Below, piece by piece: positions 1-8,381 of a DNA stretch of 64,000 nt. Numbering within the stretch: position 1 is the first letter of the stretch; every line of letters starts with the position of its first letter. The notes beneath the pieces are model-generated. The model was not told the DNA's origin. It ran no database searches and was given only the letters and a program-made list of their open reading frames with translations. Source of the stretch: Pontiella desulfatans. GTDB lineage: Bacteria; Verrucomicrobiota; Kiritimatiellia; Kiritimatiellales; Pontiellaceae. The stretch covers positions 2,356,001 through 2,420,000 of the forward strand of contig NZ_CAAHFG010000001.1 of NCBI RefSeq assembly GCF_900890425.1. Reading direction: 5' to 3'. A program made the translations under genes and the position numbers.

Positions 1-95
1 ACTTCCCAATCGCCGCCCAATGCATTGGTGTAGTCCGCCGGATAAGCAGCCGTAACCAGACCGACCAAGGCCATGAATGTAAGTTTGACCTTCAT
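1..95 (-). CDS. Secreted protein, N-terminal fragment only (runs off left edge)
   Basis: Only the first 31 or so codons are in the window. The start ATG (95-93) is preceded by AGGAAA at good spacing. The reading begins MKVKLTFMALVGLVTAAYPA, a short basic N-terminus followed by a hydrophobic stretch, so it is a signal peptide. It lies 11 nt downstream of the stop of the large glycosidase gene on the same strand, so the two are probably co-transcribed. Nothing of the mature domain is visible beyond about 12 residues, so no function is assigned. Confidence 0.75.
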   Translation of the reverse strand, partial: MKVKLTFMALVGLVTAAYPADYTNALGGDWE

Positions 96-106
96 ATATT
101 TCCTGA

Positions 107-3100
107 CTATTCCACAATGATGCGGTAGAAGCCCTCGTCATCCGGAGTTGCAAGAGTGTTCATATTAGTCGCGCTGTGCACCGGAATTCCCGATTCAACA
201 GTCGAAAATCCGTTCACCAGATTGGTCGAATGTTGCAGGGCATAGGTGCCGCCCTCCACACCAGACCACGAGAGCGTTAATGAGCTATCATCAATATTCA
301 TCAAATCAACAAGAGGATCGCTTCCCGGCTCCATACCGGTTGGCGAATAGAATTGCTGGTCAAATGCAATCCAGTTCAGGTTCCAGCCACCGCCAGTCGC
401 GACAATGCGAAGTTCCATCGGGCCGCCATCAAAATGCAATGTTTCGTAGATGGTGGTCCAGTTCTGGGCACCGCCGGTCGCCACGCGGTTCACAGACGCC
501 AGCAGATTGGTGCCGTCATAGACCTCGAACGCGATGTTGGCGCTTTCGGAGGAAACCCGGAATGCCACATCGTGCGGATAGGTTTTGACGATGTCCAGAT
601 TGAACAAAACCTCATCCCCCGCCGATGCAAACGCCACCATGTCTCCGCCGCCCGTGTCGATGCAGGGCAGAATGGCAACACCGGAACCGGTGGCATAGTT
701 TTCGGCCTGCACAAACGGGAAGTTATCTTCGTTGTCCAGAAGCGTGATTTCAAAGCAATACAGGGATTCAGCTTCAATGGTTGAGTAGAAGTTGGAACTG
801 CTGTAGGCCGTCAGGGTATCCTCCACCCCTTCAACGGGAAGCGATTCATTCCATCGGGTATATTGGATGTCGGTGCCCCCGAGCACATGGTTACCGATGT
901 TGACCGCGGCCACTATACTGGTGGGGGCAGTATTGTTGATCCAGACCGTCAGCAGATTGTCACGAATCAGGGCCATGGTCGAGTCCGATGAGAATTCGTC
1001 GATATCCAGCGCGTAGCCATAGTTTGACGTGGTGGAGAGCTTCTTGAAGATATAATACTTCACGTTGCGGACGACCTCGGATGCACCGGATTCATTCAAA
1101 AGGAAACAGTGCCCCTGACTCGCCTTACCAATCGCCAACCAGCTATTGAGGCCGGTAAACCCGGCACGGATAGACTGAATATAGTAGTAGAAAGACGTCA
1201 CCTCATTCTCGCCGGAAGTGCTTTTCCAGCCATGCTGCTCGGTTTCCCAAACTTCGGTTCCCGGATTGCAGTAGGCGGCGACCGTGGCGGCAAAGTCCGA
1301 AGCCGTTCCCGTCCGGTCCGTGTTGTGGCTGGAGGCAATATCGATCGCGTCTTTCTTGGCCTGGGTATCCAGGCTGTCGATCCAATTACCACCTTGCTGG
1401 TAGTTCCAGGACGATGGGCCGACAATCAGCGGGATATCATCGGCATCAAGCACAACGCCCGGAATTTCAGGGTGCTCCCATGGGTTCGTCAGGTAATCCT
1501 GAAACTCCGCGACGATGTCCCTGACGTCGAACTGTGTTACTCGCCCGCCGTAATTATCGCTCTGCCATTCATTTGTTATGTCCAGGTAGGTGATCTTGAA
1601 TCCATGGGACTTCATCAGCAACAGATAACGGATCAGGTATTCCGAGCACTTGATATCATTGAAATTAAAGTTGCTGTTCGTGGGCGTACTGGCTCCGGTA
1701 ATCCAAATGGGATAGGGTTGCCAGGTTACGTCTTCGCCATTCCATTGCCCACCGGAATAAGCTTCATTCAGGGGTCGCGGCGATGCGAACCACTTGATGT
1801 GCGGATTAGCTTCCTGCATCGCCGTCATCATCGGGATGATCTTGCTGGTGTAGGCACTGTTAACGAAATTGGTCTCTTCGAGTTCATACTTGCTGTTGAT
1901 GGCGCAGCGGATGTAGTCGATATTGCAGTCGTTCACCGACCACTCCGCAATTTCATCAGACATCGAAACAGCAAGGGAATTCCAGGACCAGAGGCGCTCG
2001 TAGTCCAGGCCGTAGCGCATCATCTGCCGGCGCGTGTCATCAACCGTCATGGATACATCAAACTGCGGAGGAGCCGGATCGCCGGTTGCGGTAACAGTCA
2101 GCTTTCCGTTGGCACCGGAATTGTCGATATTGAAAGACCAGATACCGGTATCCACACCGGGAGCAAAGGCCAGTCCATTATCCGTGATGTCGCCATTTTC
2201 GACTTCCAGCACCGTCCATGTACCGCCGCCGTAGCCGCCGTTGTAATAATCGACATCCAGCAGCGATCCCGCCGCGAACGTGGCATAGGCGCCTCCGTCA
2301 TCGAGATAATCATCAACAAAAATCTTCGTCAGGCCGGCCAAGCCCAGGTCAATGCCAACCCTCAACGTTCCGCCGGCATGCTGTTGCCAGTTCCCGTCCA
2401 TAGAGCCATAGCTTCCGATGCCGATTTCATCCACCGCGCTGCCGGCCACTTCAAACGTTCCTGAAGCCGCCACGGTAACACCCATCCGCGAATTGAATGA
2501 TCCATCGCTAATGTAAAATGTGCCGTCGCCACCTGTACCTACTGACAGGCTGGTGCCGCCACCATCTGCACGTGCTGCGGTGTAGGAAGCATCTGCGCCG
2601 ATAATATTAATCCGCCCCGCAGATCCAGCTGATTGCGCAATACGCAGAATGGACGCTTCCAGTACACAGTTCCCGCTCAGGACATTCAATGTGCCATCGG
2701 ATCCGCTGGCTGAGCCCACATAATATGTTCCCCCACTGGTAGCTTTCATTGTATTCCCGGCACCGATATTGATATCCAATGAAGCCGTTTGGTCCCCTCC
2801 CAATAACAGTTTGCTTACGCGATATTCCGTGGAACTATGAAGCAATGAGTTATTGGAAAGGTATGTCCAGCTGGCCGCATCCATTACAACGGGCTGCCCG
2901 GACGCCGATCCGGCAATCGTGACTTCATCAGAACCTGAAGGAACAATACCCGACATCCAGTTTTCCGGCGTTTCCCATTTCCCTCCGGTTGGATTTATAT
3001 AGTCCGGCGTCGGATTAAACGTAGGGTCAAAATAAGTAACTTGTAGTGTATCCACTCCATTGAACGCATCGGTATCGACCAATTCAAAACTCCAGAAATT

Positions 3101-4045
3101 CGTATCGACCCCCGGCGCAAAGGCTAGGCCGTTATCCGTCAAGGTGCCCTCCCATTCCATCACGGTGAAGGTTCCTTGATTCGTGAAGGCCCCTGCGAAG
3201 TCGACATCCAGCAGCGCACCGGACAAGAAGGTCACATTGCCCTGCGCTCCTGCTCCGTCATCATTATAATCATCAATAAAAATCTTGGTTACGCCGGTGG
3301 CGGTGTCATCAATGCCGATACTGAGCAAACCGCTCTGGGACCAGGCTCCGTCTACAGAGCTATAAGAACCGATCCCAATTTCTGTCGCGGCAGTACCGGA
3401 AACATGGAAGGTTCCCAAGCTGCCGAGGGTGAGAGCAGCGCGGGTTGTGAAACGGCCACCGGTAATATTGACGAGGGCAGACCCTGCATCCCCAACGTTA
3501 ATGGCGTTACGGCCAATTACAAAATGTCCGCCAGAAACATTAAGTGTTCCGGAGGATCCTGCGCTATCGCCGATATCGAAAGGAGCGGATTCGAAAATCG
3601 TGGTGCCGCTCAGAATATTCAATCTGCTGGTCTGACCATTTCTACTGCCAAGGGTCATCCGATTTGCACCCGTATAGCGCATGGTGTTCGCATCGCCGTA
3701 ATCAAAATTGACGACCTGCGTTTCGGTTCCGAAGCCATCACCTGCCAAAAAGCGGGTGGCACCCCGATACTCTCCTGAAGCTCCCCCCGTCAAGAGTGAG
3801 TTTGCTGACAGGTAGGCCCAGGTGGCTGCATTGAAATCAACCGTAATATTGTCTGTAAAGGCAACTACGTCCGCCTGTGTGGTTCCGGGAACCTCGCCGG
3901 CACTCCAGTTTGCGGGGTTGTGCCAAAGCGTATTGCCGCCGGCACCGGTAAACGCTGCAGTAACAGCCTGACTTGTCATGGGCATCAACACCAAAACAAT
4001 GATCCCCATCGCTCCAAATAAAATAGGCTTCCCGGTGTTTTTCAT
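107..4045 (-). CDS. Secreted clan GH-A glycosidase (GH30-like) with two N-terminal beta-strand modules and a CBM6-like domain
   Basis: A 1312-residue exported protein. A signal peptide (about 1-27) is followed by two tandem copies of a beta-strand-rich module (about 30-340 and 343-655; recurring phrases LNVSGG, SLLDVDF, LTDNGLAFAPGVDT). A probable (beta/alpha)8 catalytic domain spans about 661-1050. Candidate catalytic glutamates lie in DITNEWQ (about 823) and WETEQHGW (about 936), the NE and TE pattern of clan GH-A, most like GH30; GH86 or another clan A family is not excluded. A CBM6-like domain (about 1112-1227, starting FVQAENYATG) and a C-terminal module (about 1240-1312, ending FYRIIVE) follow. 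The start has an AGGAAA Shine-Dalgarno. The modules match the adjacent 4158-5393 protein, which suggests duplication. The likely role is hydrolysis of an algal polysaccharide outside the cytoplasm. Confidence 0.85.
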   Translation of the reverse strand: MKNTGKPILFGAMGIIVLVLMPMTSQAVTAAFTGAGGNTLWHNPANWSAGEVPGTTQADVVAFTDNITVDFNAATWAYLSANSLLTGGASGEYRGATRFLAGDGFGTETQVVNFDYGDANTMRYTGANRMTLGSRNGQTSRLNILSGTTIFESAPFDIGDSAGSSGTLNVSGGHFVIGRNAINVGDAGSALVNITGGRFTTRAALTLGSLGTFHVSGTAATEIGIGSYSSVDGAWSQSGLLSIGIDDTATGVTKIFIDDYNDDGAGAQGNVTFLSGALLDVDFAGAFTNQGTFTVMEWEGTLTDNGLAFAPGVDTNFWSFELVDTDAFNGVDTLQVTYFDPTFNPTPDYINPTGGKWETPENWMSGIVPSGSDEVTIAGSASGQPVVMDAASWTYLSNNSLLHSSTEYRVSKLLLGGDQTASLDINIGAGNTMKATSGGTYYVGSASGSDGTLNVLSGNCVLEASILRIAQSAGSAGRINIIGADASYTAARADGGGTSLSVGTGGDGTFYISDGSFNSRMGVTVAASGTFEVAGSAVDEIGIGSYGSMDGNWQQHAGGTLRVGIDLGLAGLTKIFVDDYLDDGGAYATFAAGSLLDVDYYNGGYGGGTWTVLEVENGDITDNGLAFAPGVDTGIWSFNIDNSGANGKLTVTATGDPAPPQFDVSMTVDDTRRQMMRYGLDYERLWSWNSLAVSMSDEIAEWSVNDCNIDYIRCAINSKYELEETNFVNSAYTSKIIPMMTAMQEANPHIKWFASPRPLNEAYSGGQWNGEDVTWQPYPIWITGASTPTNSNFNFNDIKCSEYLIRYLLLMKSHGFKITYLDITNEWQSDNYGGRVTQFDVRDIVAEFQDYLTNPWEHPEIPGVVLDADDIPLIVGPSSWNYQQGGNWIDSLDTQAKKDAIDIASSHNTDRTGTASDFAATVAAYCNPGTEVWETEQHGWKSTSGENEVTSFYYYIQSIRAGFTGLNSWLAIGKASQGHCFLLNESGASEVVRNVKYYIFKKLSTTSNYGYALDIDEFSSDSTMALIRDNLLTVWINNTAPTSIVAAVNIGNHVLGGTDIQYTRWNESLPVEGVEDTLTAYSSSNFYSTIEAESLYCFEITLLDNEDNFPFVQAENYATGSGVAILPCIDTGGGDMVAFASAGDEVLFNLDIVKTYPHDVAFRVSSESANIAFEVYDGTNLLASVNRVATGGAQNWTTIYETLHFDGGPMELRIVATGGGWNLNWIAFDQQFYSPTGMEPGSDPLVDLMNIDDSSLTLSWSGVEGGTYALQHSTNLVNGFSTVESGIPVHSATNMNTLATPDDEGFYRIIVE

Positions 4046-4105
4046 CTGTTTTCCTCATCGGTTTTGCGTCTTTTCGTTGCCCTAAGACGCGCATAAAACA
4101 AGAAC

Positions 4106-4131
4106 CCCTGCCGCCGTATGCGGAGGCAGGG
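4106..4131 (-). terminator. Rho-independent terminator candidate after the 4158-5393 gene
   Basis: CCCTGCC (4106-4112) pairs with GGCAGGG (4125-4131), with further inner pairing. Read on the minus strand the hairpin is followed by GTTCTTGTTTT. It lies between the stop of the module protein gene and the start of the large glycosidase gene, so the downstream gene may have its own promoter or rely on read-through. Confidence 0.6.
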
Positions 4132-4157
4132 ATCTTTCTTAAACTGCTAATGGAATA

Positions 4158-5393
4158 CTACTGCCCGAACGCTTCGATCTTATAGAACTCCTGAGGACCG
4201 CCACCAGCAGTCAGATTTGTCGTAGTGCTGGCTCCGTCACCGGTAACCCCTGCAACATTTGTCGACCAAGCCACATCCACCAAATTACTAGCACTCAGTA
4301 CATTGTACCCAACACCCGATTCGGAATCCCACGTCAGGGTGACGGTGGTATTGGAATAGCTGGCATCCGTAATATTCGGCACAACCGTCGGCTCGGTGGG
4401 ACTGGAACCGCCATCGGCGGTGACCGTAAGCACCTTGTTAGCTGCATCCAGATTAAAGCTCCAGATTTCCGTGTTGACGTTGGTCGAAAAAGCCAGTCCG
4501 TTATCCGTCAAGGTGCCTTCCCATTCCATCACGGTAAAGGTTCCGCCATTCGTGTAGGCTCCTGCGAAATCAACATCCAGCAGCGAGCCGGCCTGGAATA
4601 TCACATTACCATCATTTCCGACCCCCGGGATTCCATCGGTTTCATCCACCAGAATCTTGGTAACGCCGGTGGCTGTTTCATCAACAAGAACGCTGAGAGT
4701 TCCGCTCTGGGTCCATCTTCCATCTACAGAGGAGAACGAACCGATTCCGATTTCTGTCGCGCCCGTACCGGAAACCTCAAAGGTACCTAAACTTCCGATG
4801 TTGATATCGTCACGGGTTCTGAAAGAGCCGCCGGTTATCTTGACGAGTGCGCTGCCGTTCACCCCGACATACATATCATTGCGGCCGATAATAAACTGCC
4901 CGCCTGAAATATTAAGGATTCCGTAAGAATTTGCCTCGTTGCCCAATCGGAGCGGGTTGGACTCAAGATTGACCGCTCCGCTTATCAGATTTAACGTCGT
5001 GGTGACCCCCGTTTTATTCGCTATATACATCGCGGTACCACCGGTTGCTTTCCATAAATTTGCGTCGCCATAATCCAAATTAATAACCTGCGTCCGGGTG
5101 GCCCGGACATCTCCGGTCAGCAAACGGTTAATCCCCCGGTACTCAGTTGAAGTACGCAGCTTTGAGTTTGCCGATAAGTAGCTCCAGGTAGCGGCATTAA
5201 AGTCGCATGTGAGATTCGCATTGAACGATCCGGCGACAGCTGCTGAGGAGGCCGGCACCACACCTGTGTTCCAGTTGGCGGGATTATGGAATAGTGTGTC
5301 GCCGCCGTCGTTGCTGAACGTATCCGCCTGCACTGAGATCACACCAGCCAATAAGCTTCCGCCAAGCAGAAGATAGGTTGTTATTTTTTTCAT
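4158..5393 (-). CDS. Secreted beta-strand-repeat module protein, non-catalytic
   Basis: About 411 residues. The start chosen is MKKITTYLLLGG at 5393 because GGAGG lies 5 nt upstream; an in-frame ATG 24 nt further upstream lacks this. After a signal peptide (cleavage near VQA) there is one copy of the module found twice in the neighbouring 107-4045 protein (shared phrases FHNPANW, DFNAATW, EIGIGS, TVMEWEGTLTDNGLAF). It then has a short C-terminal domain of the type W-x-G-x-Y-x-V-x-x-S-x-N-L ending EFYKIEAFGQ. No catalytic domain is visible. It may be a surface or matrix protein, or a carbohydrate-binding partner of the neighbouring enzyme; this is inference. It diverges from the LacI-type gene across a 171-bp gap. 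Confidence 0.85.
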   Translation of the reverse strand: MKKITTYLLLGGSLLAGVISVQADTFSNDGGDTLFHNPANWNTGVVPASSAAVAGSFNANLTCDFNAATWSYLSANSKLRTSTEYRGINRLLTGDVRATRTQVINLDYGDANLWKATGGTAMYIANKTGVTTTLNLISGAVNLESNPLRLGNEANSYGILNISGGQFIIGRNDMYVGVNGSALVKITGGSFRTRDDINIGSLGTFEVSGTGATEIGIGSFSSVDGRWTQSGTLSVLVDETATGVTKILVDETDGIPGVGNDGNVIFQAGSLLDVDFAGAYTNGGTFTVMEWEGTLTDNGLAFSTNVNTEIWSFNLDAANKVLTVTADGGSSPTEPTVVPNITDASYSNTTVTLTWDSESGVGYNVLSASNLVDVAWSTNVAGVTGDGASTTTNLTAGGGPQEFYKIEAFGQ

Positions 5394-5484
5394 ACTTTCC
5401 TCCATTACCTTAATCATTTACGCCGACCTATTTCGGACGGTTAATATGAATATTACAGTAAGATCCATAATCCAAACAAAACGC

Positions 5485-5494
5485 TGGTTAACCA
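5485..5494. promoter_or_regulatory. Palindromic operator candidate in the divergent promoter region
   Basis: TGGTTAACCA is a perfect 10-bp palindrome in the gap between the LacI-type gene and the module protein gene, followed at once by a second half-site-like TAACC. LacI-family proteins bind short palindromes, often next to their own gene, so this is a reasonable operator candidate. It was chosen by symmetry and position only. Confidence 0.35.
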
Positions 5495-5515
5495 AATAAC
5501 CCTAAGCATTTCCAG

Positions 5516-5521
5516 TATAAT
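5516..5521 (+). promoter_or_regulatory. Candidate -10 box for the LacI-type regulator
   Basis: A consensus TATAAT lies 43 nt before the ATG of the regulator. No clear -35 hexamer is seen at 16-18 nt spacing, where the TGGTTAACCA palindrome overlaps the expected region. That placement would suit autoregulation. Confidence 0.35.
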
Positions 5522-5564
5522 TCAAGATGGACAACGGCAATTTACATGCTAATTTTCAAGGCCA

Positions 5565-6623
5565 ATGAGTAAGAATAATCCAGAGCGCAGGGTTACCCAT
5601 GCTGATATTGCCCGCGAAGTGGGGGTATCAAAGGCGACAGTCTCACTCTCGCTGAGCAACCATCCGCGGATATCGGATGCGATGAAGATGCGCGTCCGTA
5701 AAAAAGCCGAGGAAATGGGCTATGACCCCGACCCGATGCTATCGGCGCTTGCCCATTATCGGAACTCCAGTCAGACCAAGCCGACCCAGGCGGTGTTGGC
5801 CTGGATAAATCCCTTGGAAAATCCCGACGATTTACGTGGCCAGCATGAATTTGACCTTTACTGGAAAGGAGCTTTCGATGCAGCCCATCAGCTTGGCTAT
5901 CGGCTCGAAGAATTCCGGACAAAGGATATCTCGCTTCAACGCATGGATTCGATATTCAAGACCCGTAATATTCGCGGCATTCTGATTGCGGGGCTGCGCC
6001 ACACAACATTTCTCCATACCAAAACCGACTGGCAATCCTTTCCATGGAAGGATTATGCGGCCGTGCGTTTCGGACGAAGTACCGCCTATCCGGAAACACA
6101 CTATGTAACCAGTGCCCAAACCGCCAATACCATGCTGGCCGTCAAGTCTATCCGGCAACGAGGCTATCAGCGTATAGGCTATTTCGGGGAATACTCAGAA
6201 GTACGGCTCTTTTGTGCCGGCTTTCTCTTTGCCCAGCTGACCCTGCCGGAAAACCTCCGCCTTCCTCCATTACTGTTCACTCTGGAGGATTCCATCCACC
6301 AGCAGAAGGAGAAGCTCAAAATCTGGATCAAGCAGTATAAACCCGACGTCATCCTGACCGAACACTCCGGAATTTTTCAACTCCTAGCAGATCTCAAGAT
6401 CCGGATCCCTGACGATATCGGGCTCGTCACCAACAGTATCCACGATACCCCCATTGATGCAGGGATCGACCAGAACCCAAGGGATATAGGCTACGCCGCT
6501 ACTCGGATGCTGATTTCCCTCATCAACGGACACAGCTTAGGCATTCCATCGGTTCGAAACGAAACCCTCATCGAAGGCAGTTGGGTCGACGGCTCCATGC
6601 TCCCCAACAGGAATATCGAATAA
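5565..6623 (+). CDS. LacI-family transcriptional regulator
   Basis: A 352-residue cytoplasmic DNA-binding protein. Residues about 10-55 form the LacI helix-turn-helix and hinge (VTHADIAREVGVSKATVSLS, then HPRISDAM and KKAEEMGYDPDPMLSAL). Residues about 65-350 are a periplasmic-binding-protein-like effector domain of the type that binds sugars. AAGG lies 4 nt before the ATG. It is transcribed away from the module protein and glycosidase genes at 107-5393, which are its most likely targets. The inducer cannot be deduced from sequence. Confidence 0.93.
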   Translation: MSKNNPERRVTHADIAREVGVSKATVSLSLSNHPRISDAMKMRVRKKAEEMGYDPDPMLSALAHYRNSSQTKPTQAVLAWINPLENPDDLRGQHEFDLYWKGAFDAAHQLGYRLEEFRTKDISLQRMDSIFKTRNIRGILIAGLRHTTFLHTKTDWQSFPWKDYAAVRFGRSTAYPETHYVTSAQTANTMLAVKSIRQRGYQRIGYFGEYSEVRLFCAGFLFAQLTLPENLRLPPLLFTLEDSIHQQKEKLKIWIKQYKPDVILTEHSGIFQLLADLKIRIPDDIGLVTNSIHDTPIDAGIDQNPRDIGYAATRMLISLINGHSLGIPSVRNETLIEGSWVDGSMLPNRNIE

Positions 6624-6730
6624 CGAAAGCGAGCGGTGCCGACCTGATCAACGACAAATAGATCGCCGAGAACCTGGCCCACCACCCGATGATTTCCATC
6701 TTCATACAACGGGCTCCTCAATTTACGGGT

Positions 6731-7669
6731 CTATTTCAGAATCACACAATCGAGGCCGAACAACGCACCTGTGCTTTTAGGATTCTTACCTACAACTTCA
6801 ACCCGCAAAATATAGGACTCATCAATGGGTTCACAAAAGCCCAGCTCGATTGCGCCGGACGGCATAGGTATGCCGGCATAGAGATCGACTTCGCTTCCTG
6901 CCGGCTTACCGTTTACGGAGAACGACAGGATACCGAAGTCTTTCGATTTCGTGGCATGCAGGGTCAGTTTTTCAGAGGGCGGACCGAAACCCGGAATTCG
7001 GAATTCAACGACATCGCCAACATTCATGCCTTTAAACAGAACGTGATCCGTCTCGCTCCAGCTCCCTTTATAGCTCTTCAGATGCTGCGGTTTCCGAATC
7101 AACTGCTTCGGGCCTGAAATCAGTTCCATCTCCTCAAATTCAACGGCACCGTTGAACAGGTTCGCCGAGATCTCGGGCTCATTCATATTCGGCAGAGGCG
7201 GAATATTCAGACCCTCGTCCGGTTCCGGCTTGCGGTTCGAAGTGGTATTTTTAAATCCATACCACATGGTGCCCACCTGATAGCCCATATCGCACTCGGT
7301 GCCTGACCACACTTCCATATCCAGCTGCAGGGAGGATCCGAAAGGCATGGTATCCAGCGAACGCGTACGGGTTTCCGTGCTGAAGCCCATCGTATTTTCT
7401 CGTCTGCCGTTTTACGATTCAGCTTGTTATATTTATGGCTGAACGGCTGCGCATGGAACGGTTGCTCATAAAAGTCCGTGCTCCGTCCGCCCCAGGAATT
7501 GGCATAATAATCTTCCGTGCCCGTTCCGAAGATTGAAGGAAAATCCTCGCCATCAACCCAGATCCGTTCATCGCCTTCACCCCACCATTTTTCTACGGGG
7601 TTCATGATCGTCAGCGTATCGCCCTCATACACACCGCGCCCTTGCAGCGCAACATAATTCCAGTCCGAA
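6731..7669 (-). pseudogene. GH172-type (DUF2961) glycosidase remnant, truncated and frameshifted
   Basis: Two overlapping reading frames together give one GH172-like protein. The upstream frame (from about 7669) contains [30 protein letters not shown] and [12 protein letters not shown], hallmark DUF2961 phrases. Near 7390, in an A-rich spot, the frame changes and continues with [19 protein letters not shown] and MWYGF, then a C-terminal beta-sandwich ending DCVILK. The N-terminus is missing and is replaced by the start of a sulfatase gene. Known GH172 members act on fructofuranosides or arabinofuranosides. A single sequencing error could explain the frameshift but not the truncation, so it is called a pseudogene. 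Confidence 0.75.
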
Positions 7670-7900
7670 CGGGGCGCAGCTGGAACTGACATGAAAATCC
7701 TCAAAGCGCGTGCTCTGCTCACGGAAACGATCGATATGCGGCGTCTTGATATAGGGATGCCCGTTGCAACTGAGATCCCCGTACCCCTGATCGTCGGTCA
7801 TGACCAATATGATATTGGGGCGGCTGCCAGAAAAACTTTTCGCTTCGACAAACCCGGCGCACAAGAGCGCGCCCAGCAGCAGATTCGTCAGCGTCTTCAT
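7670..7900 (-). pseudogene. Sulfatase N-terminal remnant (about 77 residues) joined to the GH172 remnant
   Basis: It starts [20 protein letters not shown], a signal peptide, with GGAGAATAAGAA before the ATG. It continues with [19 protein letters not shown] and KTPHIDRF, the typical N-terminus of an S1 sulfatase, and reaches SSSCAP at residues 72-77. That is exactly where the C-x-P-S-R formylglycine motif should be completed. Instead the DNA switches to GH172 coding sequence in another frame, and the sulfatase frame stops soon after. This looks like a deletion that fused two neighbouring genes. Confidence 0.75.
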
Positions 7901-7903
7901 TTC

Positions 7904-8062
7904 TTATTCTCCATAGTAATTTTTCTGCCCCGGCAGACGGGGGCTCTTTTCACTTAAACCAAACAGATTATGCTCCGCCTCGGTGATCTCAATCGGCTGG
8001 ATGCTGAAATCAGTTTCTGCATAGCGAGTTTTGGCAAACGCCACGGTACCTAACAAGACAAG
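7904..8062 (-). pseudogene. Fragment of an unrecognised coding sequence
   Basis: An open stretch of 52 codons between two stops and without a convincing start. It reads LVLLGTVAFAKTRYAETDFS and ends RLPGQKNYYGE, with its stop codon overlapping the Shine-Dalgarno region of the sulfatase remnant. The amino-acid composition looks coding. I do not recognise the family. It is probably the C-terminal end of a lost gene. Confidence 0.4.
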
Positions 8063-8071
8063 TTATTCCTA

Positions 8072-8380
8072 TTAATAATCGCCGCCCGTATCACTCTGTT
8101 TACAAGAAGCGCGCCACGCGGCCAGCTGTTTCGACAGCTCAGCCACCTTTTCCGGGTGAAACGAAGCAATATCGTTTTTCTCGGACGAGTCTTCCAGCAG
8201 GTCGTACAGCTCCCAGGTTTTTCCGCCGTTCTGACTGTAGAGTTTATACTGCTGTGTATTCCACGCCAGCGGCTTCACATAACGAACCGCCAGTGTTTGT
8301 TTTTTACTTTGGGAAAGCCCTCATTGACCATCAGCAGCAGAACCGAATCCCATCCCTTGTCGTAGGACTTGCGCAGGCGA
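8072..8380 (-). pseudogene. Sulfatase C-terminal remnant with frameshift
   Basis: The frame from about 8310 to 8072 reads TLAVRYVKPLAWNTQQYKLY, then WELYDLLEDSSEKNDIASF and HPEKVAELSKQLAAW, the usual tail of an S1 sulfatase. Immediately upstream, another frame (about 8380-8300) carries KSYDKGWDSVLLLMVNEGFP, so at least one frameshift and a large N-terminal loss are present. It follows the GH43 gene stop directly. Confidence 0.65.
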
Positions 8381-8381
8381 A

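Noticed and set aside
107-5393. Autotransporters, suggested by the repeated beta-strand modules
   Set aside because: No C-terminal beta-barrel translocator domain is present; the proteins end with a small sandwich module.
5536-5552. Short sequence tttacatgctaa recurring near 22341
   Set aside because: The second occurrence is the end of the PEP-CTERM coding sequence (Met then stop on the minus strand), so the match is probably chance.
7207-7900. Sulfatase-GH172 as a genuine bifunctional fusion protein
   Set aside because: The two parts are in different frames, the formylglycine motif is cut and the GH172 part is itself frameshifted, so a working fusion is not credible.
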